In this document: piece after piece, positions 1 through 6,007 of the stretch
How positions within the stretch are numbered: the first letter of the stretch is position 1
How the letters are laid out: every line of letters starts with the position of its first letter
NCBI GenBank assembly: GCA_964617145.1
Contig: CAZTVN010000014.1
Coordinates: 1-22,469 of the forward strand
Direction of reading: 5' to 3'
Length of the DNA: 22,469 nt
DNA from: CAZTVN01 sp964617145
GTDB lineage: Bacteria; Patescibacteriota; Gracilibacteria; UBA1369; JACRIC01
Made by a program: the position numbers and the translations under genes
Notes under the pieces: generated by a model
The model's database searches: none
Told to the model about the DNA's origin: nothing
What the model saw: the letters and a program-made list of their open reading frames with translations, nothing else

Positions 1-845
1 AGGAAATGGATATGTTCTTCACTCAAAACGTCATATCCTTTACGAGTAAAATTTTTTGAAGCTCGTATGCGTATATGGATATAAAGATCGCCATAAGCTC
101 CACCTTTCATCCCTGCTTCGCCCTTTGAGCTTAAACGGATAGTGGAATTGTCGTCAATGCCAGCTGGAATTTTAATGGTGAGACTTTCAGTTTTTCTTAA
201 CCGAGTAGTTCCATGACAGTCTCCACAAGTTTTTTCTGAAATTTTCCCTTCACCATTACAAGTATTACATGGGTGCGAAGTCGCCATTTGACCAAAAAAG
301 GTCGAACGAACCGTTCGTATTTCGCCAGTTCCCTGACAGGTGGCACAGCTTACTATACGAGAACCTGGTTCATTGCCTTGACCTCGACATCGTTCACATG
401 AAACAGCTTTGGTAATTTTGAGATCTTTTTCCGTGCCAAACGCTGCTTCCTCAAAAGAGATATCAATCGCGGTTTCAATATCAGGGCCACGCCTTGGCCC
501 AGCCTTTTTCCTCGTTCGCTGATTTGATGTTCCAAAAAAGGTTTCAAAAATATCCCCGAATCCAGTAGTAAAATCAGAAAAATCAAATCCTTGTCCGGTA
601 AATCCTTGAGATTGCGCATCAAAATTTACTCCTGCTTCGCCAAATTGGTCATATTGGCCTCTTTTTTTGCGATCAGAAAGCACTTCATAAGCCATGTTAA
701 TCTCTTTAAATTTTTGTTCTGCTTCCTTATTATCTTTATTTCGGTCAGGATGATATTTTTGAGCCAATTTTCTATAAGCTCGTTTAATCTCATCATCCGA
801 AGCGTTTCGGTTTACGCCGAGAAGGGAATAAAAATCTTGTGGCAT
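1..845 (-). CDS. dnaJ: Chaperone protein DnaJ (Hsp40), C-terminus cut by window edge
   Basis: DnaJ is the cytoplasmic co-chaperone that stimulates DnaK ATP hydrolysis and delivers unfolded clients. I translated the complement of 845-3 and found 281 uninterrupted codons with no stop, out of a usual length of about 370. The J domain is at the start, with HPD at residues 32-34 and the helix ending KRGQYDQFGEAG. A Gly/Phe-rich linker follows (about 66-115). The zinc domain has four cysteine motifs from C150 to about residue 214: CERCRGQG, CATCQGTG, CNTCNGEG and CGDCHGTT. The last lacks the final glycine of the CxxCxGxG consensus. The start of the client-binding domain (TIKIPAGIDDNSTIRL) is visible, and the gene then leaves the window. 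The start is fixed by alignment to the J domain. No Shine-Dalgarno precedes it, but a -10-like hexamer lies exactly six bases upstream. No CIRCE operator is present, and dnaK and grpE are not in view. Confidence 0.97.
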   Translation of the reverse strand, partial: MPQDFYSLLGVNRNASDDEIKRAYRKLAQKYHPDRNKDNKEAEQKFKEINMAYEVLSDRKKRGQYDQFGEAGVNFDAQSQGFTGQGFDFSDFTTGFGDIFETFFGTSNQRTRKKAGPRRGPDIETAIDISFEEAAFGTEKDLKITKAVSCERCRGQGNEPGSRIVSCATCQGTGEIRTVRSTFFGQMATSHPCNTCNGEGKISEKTCGDCHGTTRLRKTESLTIKIPAGIDDNSTIRLSSKGEAGMKGGAYGDLYIHIRIRASKNFTRKGYDVLSEEHIHF

Positions 846-857
846 ATGAATATTTTA
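846..857 (-). promoter_or_regulatory. Candidate leaderless -10 element of dnaJ
   Basis: On the minus strand TAAAAT (857-852) is followed by six bases and then the dnaJ ATG at 845. This is the spacing that would put the transcription start on the A of the ATG. I see no convincing -35 at 16-18 bases, so the call rests on the -10 match and its position. The same geometry is seen at 6008. Confidence 0.4.
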
Positions 858-1003
858 AGATAAGGAGCTTGTTTAAAGTAACGAAAAAAATGAAAAATAT
901 CAATAAATTATATTTCACAATAAAAAATAATAAAAGTAAATGAGATTTTGACAAGTTTTGCACATACTATAAACAATCTCTACACAATGAACAAAAATAA
1001 CAT

Positions 1004-1317
1004 TTGATTAATCAAGAAAATAGAGTGTTGATTAATCAAAAAATTTTCGACTAATTAACTAATCAAAAAATTTTAAAAAAAATTGATTAGTCAAAAGAAA
1101 AATTAGCAGAATAAATGGCTTATTTAAAAGAAAAAATAGCATTTGATTCATCAAAATAAAAATTTTTGTATAATCAAAAAAACGTTGATTATACAGATAA
1201 AAAGCATAAGGAAAACTTTTGATTATTCAAGCGATTAATTAATTAATCAAAAATTAAAAAAAATATAAATAAGAAAAAGAGCTAAATAAAAAGAAAATTT
1301 AGCATTTGATTAATCAA
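1004..1317. repeat. Array of TTGATTAATCAA palindromes in gene-free AT-rich DNA
   Basis: The 12-bp palindrome TTGATTAATCAA is perfect at 1004-1015, 1028-1039 and 1306-1317. One-mismatch copies are at 1083-1094 (TTGATTAGTCAA), 1143-1154 (TTGATTCATCAA) and 1219-1230 (TTGATTATTCAA). A two-mismatch copy is at 1055-1066, and a longer AT palindrome, GATTAATTAATTAATC, is at 1233-1248. Two copies sit in a longer direct repeat, with AGAAAA, two bases and TAGCATTTGATT shared around 1127-1155 and 1291-1318. Spacing is irregular (24-65 bp), unlike CRISPR. There is no ORF in 846-1490. It could be a multi-site operator for a homodimeric regulator, an iteron-like replication region, or a nucleoid-protein binding region. 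The sequence does not decide between these. Confidence 0.75.
1168..1194. repeat. 10-bp perfect inverted repeat with 7-nt spacer
   Basis: GTATAATCAA (1168-1177) and TTGATTATAC (1185-1194) are perfect inverted repeats around AAAAACG. The half-sites end in the same AATCAA/TTGATT as the surrounding palindromes but are pulled apart by seven bases. It could be a split operator or a short hairpin in a transcript. No T-tract follows, so it is not an intrinsic terminator. Confidence 0.6.
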
Positions 1318-1420
1318 AAAAACATTGACAAAAAGACGAAACAAATTTAAAAAGAAGTACAAAGTACAAAAAATAAAACTTTTAAAGTGCGAGAAAGTGC
1401 TTCCAAAAGACAATATTGCA

Positions 1421-1449
1421 TTGATTAAACATTGTCTCTTTGCTAGAAT
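1421..1449 (+). promoter_or_regulatory. Promoter of the tRNA-Glu gene
   Basis: The -35 TTGATT (1421-1426), a 17-base spacer and the -10 TAGAAT (1444-1449) form a good sigma-70-type promoter. The -10 is preceded by TGC, making an extended -10. The start would be near 1456, about 35 bases before the tRNA. The -35 is the left half of the repeated palindrome family (TTGATTAA, 1421-1428). It lies inside an inverted repeat GACAAT (1409-1414) / ATTGTC (1431-1436), so a protein binding these elements could control this promoter. Confidence 0.65.
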
Positions 1450-1490
1450 AGCCAAGGTAATTTTTGGTTGGGAGCTGTGTTGAGAGAGGC

Positions 1491-1563
1491 GGTCTCATCG
1501 TCTAGTGGTCTAGGACATCGCCCTCTCACGGCGAAAACACGGGTTCGAGTCCCGTTGGGACTA
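1491..1563 (+). tRNA. tRNA-Glu (anticodon CTC)
   Basis: A complete 73-nt cloverleaf is visible. The acceptor stem GGTCTCA pairs with TGGGACT (1556-1562) through two G-T wobbles, one of them at the terminal pair. The D arm is GTC/GAC around TAGTGGTCTAG. The anticodon stem is TCGCC/GGCGA with loop CTCTCAC and anticodon CTC at 1525-1527, which reads GAG. The T arm is ACGGG-TTCGAGT-CCCGT. The discriminator is A1563 and CCA is not encoded. A promoter lies upstream; no clear terminator follows. Confidence 0.95.
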
Positions 1564-1582
1564 TGAAGGTTGGGACTATGAA
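1554..1582 (+). repeat. Tandem duplication of the tRNA 3' end
   Basis: GTTGGGACTATGAA occurs at 1554-1567, covering the last bases of the tRNA, and again at 1569-1582, with a period of 15. The second copy repeats the 3' acceptor strand just outside the gene. It may be a local slippage duplication or a small scar of events at the tRNA 3' end. No integrase is seen. Confidence 0.7.
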
Positions 1583-1745
1583 AAATATGGACGGTGAGAA
1601 TGAAACCCTGAAACGACATAAATAATTGAAAGAAAAAGAGAAGAAAAAAGAAAGGATATAAGACAATGCTAAGCGAAAAAAAGCAAAAAAAAAGATGAAA
1701 CAATCTGAAAGGTAAAAGAGTTTCTAAAGAAGAATAAAGAAGAAA

Positions 1746-1773
1746 TTTACATACGGATACCTTTATATATAGA
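1746..1773 (+). promoter_or_regulatory. Candidate distal promoter (P1) of the S-layer gene
   Basis: TTTACA (1746-1751), 16 bases and TATAGA (1768-1773) lie in the gene-free 1564-1955 interval. The -10 is part of ACCTTTATATATA (1759-1771), which recurs at 1893-1905 over the nearer promoter. Apart from these promoters and an A/G-rich run at about 1620-1745, I see nothing in 1564-1955. Confidence 0.35.
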
Positions 1774-1874
1774 ACGCTTTGCTCCTTGAAAACTTGGGGA
1801 CACGAACATATTACGGCCAAAATTGTGTGTTAATGAAAATATGTACGCAACAAACAAAAATGTTTTTCATGCAA

Positions 1875-1903
1875 TTGATATGCAATAGAATAACCTTTAT
1901 ATA
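1875..1903 (+). promoter_or_regulatory. Candidate proximal promoter (P2) of the S-layer gene
   Basis: The -35 TTGATA (1875-1880), a 17-base spacer and the -10 TATATA (1898-1903) match the sigma-70 consensus well. An overlapping TATAAT sits at 1902-1907. The start would be near 1910, giving a leader of about 46 bases without a Shine-Dalgarno. A strong promoter fits an abundant surface protein. Confidence 0.55.
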
Positions 1904-1955
1904 TAATTCTCTTTTCTTCATAAAAAATTATATCTTTTAACCTCGCGAAAAATTT

Positions 1956-4900
1956 ATGAACATACGAAAAATGTTCGCCAGCTTTTCTGCCATGGCACTT
2001 CTTCTTACATCACTAGGAGTGCAGACAGCAGTAGCTGGCTTTCAGGATGTGCCGGAAGATGCGTGGTATTTCAATTACGTTGAGGAACTCGTATCACAGG
2101 GGGTAGTCGATGAGGGCAGTTATTATCGCCCTGGCGACTCTGTGAATCGAGCAGAACTCGCGAAAATGATTGTACTCGCAGCGGGATTTCCGCTTGATAG
2201 TTCCGGTGGTCCAACCTTTACTGATGTAGCTCAAGGTACTTGGTACTATGACTACGTCGAAACTTGTGCGGCAAATGGTATTTGTATGGGTGATACCGAC
2301 GCTGATGGAAACTCAGTGGGTACCTACCGCCCAGGTGACAATGTGAATCGAGCAGAAGCAGCAAAGCTTCTTGTACTCGCATTCGGCCTTCCAGAACAAA
2401 TGGTGGGCGAAACAGTATTTAGTGATGTTGATTCGGGTGCTTGGTATGGTAAATACATATCAACGGCATATTACTGGAGCGTAGTAAAGGGTGATGATAA
2501 TTCGACAAATTATCGCCCAGGTGACAATGTAAATCGTGCAGAAGTCGCCAAGATGTTAGGAATGGGCCAAAATCCAGTAGCAATTGAAGATGGTGGCGAA
2601 CCTCCTGTGCCTCCAACTCCTGGTGAAGACGATGATGATGACGGTGTCCTAAATGAAGACGATAACTGTCCATCCGACGCCAATGCTGACCAGGCAGACG
2701 CTGACTCAGATGGTGTGGGTGATGTTTGTGAAGAGTCTGAAACTCCCGTAACCAGCGCAGCAGGTCTTACAGTTTCTCTCGGTGATGCGATTGCTGGTGG
2801 GACGATTCCTAAAGGAGCAACTGCTGTGAAGTATATGAACATAAACTTTCAAGCAGGAAGCGAAGATTCAGTGGAGCTTGATTCTGTTACTCTCCACCGA
2901 ACAGGAGTTGGCTCTGCATCAGATTTCTTAAATGTTTATCTCTATAATGGGACAGATAGATTGACATCAGGTCGTTCCATTGTATCAGATACTAATGAAG
3001 TTGAATTTAACAATCTCAATCTAAAGATTTCTGCTGAAGAGGTGCTGACACTTACGGTAAAAGCGGACATGAATACTTCAACCGCGACTGATCAAAATGC
3101 GTTTGAGCTTGAAAGTGCAGGAAAAGTGGGGTCGAACGCTGCAGCAGTTACGTTAAGTGGCGCAGTGTTAAGTGAAACCTTTACTCTCGGTGGAAGTCAG
3201 GGTGGTCAGCTAACGATTGCCAAGCAGGGAACGATTACAAATCCTATTGTTGGGCAAGAACATGCAAAATTAGCTGAGTTTAAGCTTACTGCAACCTCAG
3301 TTGAGGATGTTGAATTTCAACAAATTGCATTAATTGTCAGCGGAGGAATCAGCTCAAGCGATTTATCAAATTTTGAACTTACCGATACGGAAGGAAATGT
3401 TTTATCTAAAGATGAAGAAGTGAATAAAGATGATCTCATGAGTTTCGTTCTTGATACGCCTTATAAGATATCAAGAGGAAATAATAGAGCCTTCTACGTC
3501 TATGCCGACATTAACGGCAACGCAAAGGCAGGGGTGAGTGAAACTATTGATATCTATCTCGATGAAAATACCGATCTTATTGCAATTGGAACGGTATATG
3601 GGTACGGAGTAACAGTGGTAGGTTCTGCTTATGATGGAGACAAGGACATAAATAATGATGGAGATGTAGGAGATACAGGTGAAAATTTGAATGGATCTGA
3701 CTCAAGTTATTCAGTCATTGAAGGTGGAGACGTTACGATAGCGAATAACGGTCCTGCGGCTGATGATTTAGCTATAGGCGCAGATGATCAGGTGTTTTTG
3801 GAACTCGGATTTAAGTCAGAAAGAAATATTGAAGTAAAACAATTGAGTGTAACAGTAGCTTCAAATGGAACTGCGGCAGCAGATGGATTGATTGATACAA
3901 GTTCTACTACCGCAGTAGCAAACTTTGTAGATTTGAGGATTATTGATCTTGATACGCAAGCTACTCTCATGGGACCTAAAACTTTTAGCACGACGAATAC
4001 TACTGCTGGTGCTGACAACGATATTTCTCAGTCATTCGCCTTTACTGACAGCTGGTTTATGGACGCAGGAGAGTCAAGGAGGCTGGGAATTACCATGGAT
4101 ATTGAAAACGCCCCTGGCATATCTGGTGATGAGATAACCGTAACACTCGCGCAGGTAAGTACCACGTCTGGTATTAAGGATATGGATAATAACAAATTTA
4201 TTACAAGTATTATCCCATCAGCAATGATTACAGGAAATCCTCAGACTATGAGATCCGCATCAATTACACTGGCTCTAGCATCGAGTCCTTCTTCAAATAC
4301 TGTTGTTAAAAATCAATCAAAAGTTCCAACAGCAGGATTTATATTTACAGCAGGAAAAGGTGATGATGTAACAGTAACAGCAATAACTTTGCAAGGTTAC
4401 TTTGATGAAAATAGTGATGCTACTTATGGTTCGACAGGAGCGGATAATAGCAAGAATTTGAAAGATACCGTAAGTACCGCTTATCTTTATGATTCCGATG
4501 ATAACCTTCTTGCTAAATCGGAAAATGTTTCAACAGCTGGAACAGTAACTTTCACGGGTATGAGCTGGAAGATAGAGAAAGGGGACAGTCAAAACCTGGT
4601 GGTTAAGACAGATATACTCTCTGGTTCCGTACCACAAAGTGGTACAGCTGATAAATATGCCTTCGACGTATACTCTGTTACCGCTCAAGATAGTGATGGG
4701 GATAACGTTGCAGTAACTACAGACAGTCCAAATGATAGTTCTACTACGAGTACTGTAGCGCCAGTAGTTGTCATCACGGTTGCAACAGCAGGTACGCTTA
4801 CTATCCAAGCTTCTCCTGATCAGACCAAGGATAACATCATTGTGGCAGGGGCACAGAATGTTCTTGTTGGAAAGTTTAAGACCTATGGTACGACAGAAGC

Positions 4901-5867
4901 CTTTATTATGAAAGACGTGACTGTTCTGTTAAATTCGGCAACTTCGACAGGTTCCGTTCAGAATCTTTACATGAAGTATCCGTCGCAAGCTGATCCAACA
5001 GTGATGTCAACCTCAACAAAGCAGTCGCTCACAGGTTCTAAAGCTCAATGGACAAATGTTGACATCTATGTTCCAAAAGACGAAACCAATGGCATTGAGA
5101 TAGAGGTTTATGCTAATACGAATAAGATTCAAAGTGGAAGTGATGCTGCAAGTTTTGATGATTTGCAAGTCATATTTGACGTCGAGTCTGATTCTACTAC
5201 GACGAATTTCAAAGCTCTTGGCGCTGCATCAAACACTTCCATTACAAAAGCTGACTTCTCAGCGACAGCAAACACAGCCCTTACGAGCAATAAGCAGTAT
5301 GTCTACAGAAGTGTTCCGACTGTGGTCACCAATGCAGATCTTATCAAGTCAACGAGTCTTCCATCTGGTGAAGCAAATGTATACGGATTCACCGTATCAG
5401 CAGATAGCGGTGGAGACATTGCGCTCTACAAGATGGCTTTCAATGTCGGTTACAATAATCTCAATGTAAGTGGAACTGGACTTGGTGGAACATGGGATGT
5501 TTATGAAGTAGATAGTAATGGAACGAAAATATCATCTACTCTCGGGACAGGAACTTTGAGCACGAATACCGTAACGATCACACTTACATCTGAACAAACC
5601 ATTGGTAAGGGTGGTAAGAAACATTTTATACTTGAGGCGCCAAATATCAGTGTATCTCCATCTACAGCAAGCTTTGCCGATATCACGGTAAAGATGATAG
5701 AAGATACAAGCGCAGCAAGTGCTCTCGCAGCCGCCGCTTCACAAAGTGGTAACTTCATTTGGAGTGATAAGACCGCGACCAGCCATGCAACCACTACCGC
5801 AGACTGGACGAACGGTTACAAGGTTCAAGCTCTCCCAACAACCGCAATCACTTTGAAGACGAGCTAA
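1956..5867 (+). CDS. Exported S-layer protein with three SLH domains and TSP3 repeat
   Basis: This 1303-residue surface protein begins with a signal peptide (residues 1-28: MNIRKM, a hydrophobic core, then a TAVAG cleavage region). Three SLH domains follow at about 29-75, 88-143 and 154-199, each with the W-Y and YRPGD-VNRAE-AK signatures. SLH domains hold exported proteins on secondary cell-wall polysaccharide. A proline linker leads to an Asp-rich thrombospondin type-3-like stretch (about 224-260) with DxDxDG-type loops and a cysteine pair, likely binding Ca2+. The rest is about six degenerate beta-rich modules, starting near 270, 390, 590, 770, 945 and 1100. They share a hydrophobic strand pattern, a 'LYD.DG.L' core and 'I.KG....L.V.AD'. 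A second Asp-rich loop (DGDKDINNDGD) lies near 560. There is no LPXTG motif or C-terminal anchor. Base composition is visibly less AT-rich than in the neighbours, as in highly expressed genes. It is monocistronic between its own promoters and a terminator. Confidence 0.9.
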   Translation: MNIRKMFASFSAMALLLTSLGVQTAVAGFQDVPEDAWYFNYVEELVSQGVVDEGSYYRPGDSVNRAELAKMIVLAAGFPLDSSGGPTFTDVAQGTWYYDYVETCAANGICMGDTDADGNSVGTYRPGDNVNRAEAAKLLVLAFGLPEQMVGETVFSDVDSGAWYGKYISTAYYWSVVKGDDNSTNYRPGDNVNRAEVAKMLGMGQNPVAIEDGGEPPVPPTPGEDDDDDGVLNEDDNCPSDANADQADADSDGVGDVCEESETPVTSAAGLTVSLGDAIAGGTIPKGATAVKYMNINFQAGSEDSVELDSVTLHRTGVGSASDFLNVYLYNGTDRLTSGRSIVSDTNEVEFNNLNLKISAEEVLTLTVKADMNTSTATDQNAFELESAGKVGSNAAAVTLSGAVLSETFTLGGSQGGQLTIAKQGTITNPIVGQEHAKLAEFKLTATSVEDVEFQQIALIVSGGISSSDLSNFELTDTEGNVLSKDEEVNKDDLMSFVLDTPYKISRGNNRAFYVYADINGNAKAGVSETIDIYLDENTDLIAIGTVYGYGVTVVGSAYDGDKDINNDGDVGDTGENLNGSDSSYSVIEGGDVTIANNGPAADDLAIGADDQVFLELGFKSERNIEVKQLSVTVASNGTAAADGLIDTSSTTAVANFVDLRIIDLDTQATLMGPKTFSTTNTTAGADNDISQSFAFTDSWFMDAGESRRLGITMDIENAPGISGDEITVTLAQVSTTSGIKDMDNNKFITSIIPSAMITGNPQTMRSASITLALASSPSSNTVVKNQSKVPTAGFIFTAGKGDDVTVTAITLQGYFDENSDATYGSTGADNSKNLKDTVSTAYLYDSDDNLLAKSENVSTAGTVTFTGMSWKIEKGDSQNLVVKTDILSGSVPQSGTADKYAFDVYSVTAQDSDGDNVAVTTDSPNDSSTTSTVAPVVVITVATAGTLTIQASPDQTKDNIIVAGAQNVLVGKFKTYGTTEAFIMKDVTVLLNSATSTGSVQNLYMKYPSQADPTVMSTSTKQSLTGSKAQWTNVDIYVPKDETNGIEIEVYANTNKIQSGSDAASFDDLQVIFDVESDSTTTNFKALGAASNTSITKADFSATANTALTSNKQYVYRSVPTVVTNADLIKSTSLPSGEANVYGFTVSADSGGDIALYKMAFNVGYNNLNVSGTGLGGTWDVYEVDSNGTKISSTLGTGTLSTNTVTITLTSEQTIGKGGKKHFILEAPNISVSPSTASFADITVKMIEDTSAASALAAAASQSGNFIWSDKTATSHATTTADWTNGYKVQALPTTAITLKTS

Positions 5868-5924
5868 TAAGAATGATCTTAGTAGAAACTCACTCTAAAG
5901 AAGATAGATTACGAGATTAAAATC

Positions 5925-5959
5925 AAAGAGCCCCTCCCAATTTGGGAGGGGCTCTTTTT
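5925..5959 (+). terminator. Rho-independent terminator of the S-layer gene
   Basis: A 14-bp perfect stem, AAAGAGCCCCTCCC (5925-5938) with GGGAGGGGCTCTTT (5944-5957), closes an AATTT loop and runs into TTTTT. It lies 58 bases after the S-layer stop and ends that transcript before the next gene. Confidence 0.93.
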
Positions 5960-5995
5960 GTGCTTCTTGTATAGCCATTTCGAGTAAACTTTTGT

Positions 5996-6001
5996 TATAG
6001 T
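5996..6001 (+). promoter_or_regulatory. Candidate leaderless -10 element of the GT-C-like gene
   Basis: TATAGT (5996-6001) is followed by AAAGCC and then the ATG at 6008. The six-base gap would make the ATG the transcription start. A fresh promoter is expected here because a strong terminator lies just upstream. No clear -35 is present. Confidence 0.5.
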
Positions 6002-6007
6002 AAAGCC

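Noticed and set aside
353..622. 89-codon ORF on the minus strand starting MMRNLKDLPD
   Set aside because: It is a shifted-frame shadow of dnaJ, whose own frame is open throughout with all family motifs.
846..960. CIRCE/HrcA operator before dnaJ
   Set aside because: No TTAGCACTC-N9-GAGTGCTAA or close variant is present.
948..973. Plus-strand promoter TTGACA followed by TATAAA
   Set aside because: The spacer is only 14 bases and no gene follows for 500 bp.
1004..1317. CRISPR array
   Set aside because: The repeats are 12-bp palindromes at irregular 24-65 bp spacing, with no uniform spacers and no cas genes.
846..1490. Confirmed replication origin
   Set aside because: The AT-richness and iterons fit an origin, but I found no DnaA box (TTATNCACA) and neither dnaA nor dnaN is in view. 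It is kept only as one hypothesis for the array.
1443..1820. 125-codon ORF on the minus strand across the tRNA
   Set aside because: Part of its translation (NGTRTRVFAVRGRCPRPLDDET) is the antisense of the tRNA-Glu gene, a classic spurious ORF. The rest is low-complexity Phe/Leu from an A/G-rich plus strand.
4530..4808. Minus-strand and alternative-frame ORFs inside the S-layer gene
   Set aside because: They are shadows of the long, domain-rich 1956-5867 frame and have no recognisable motifs.
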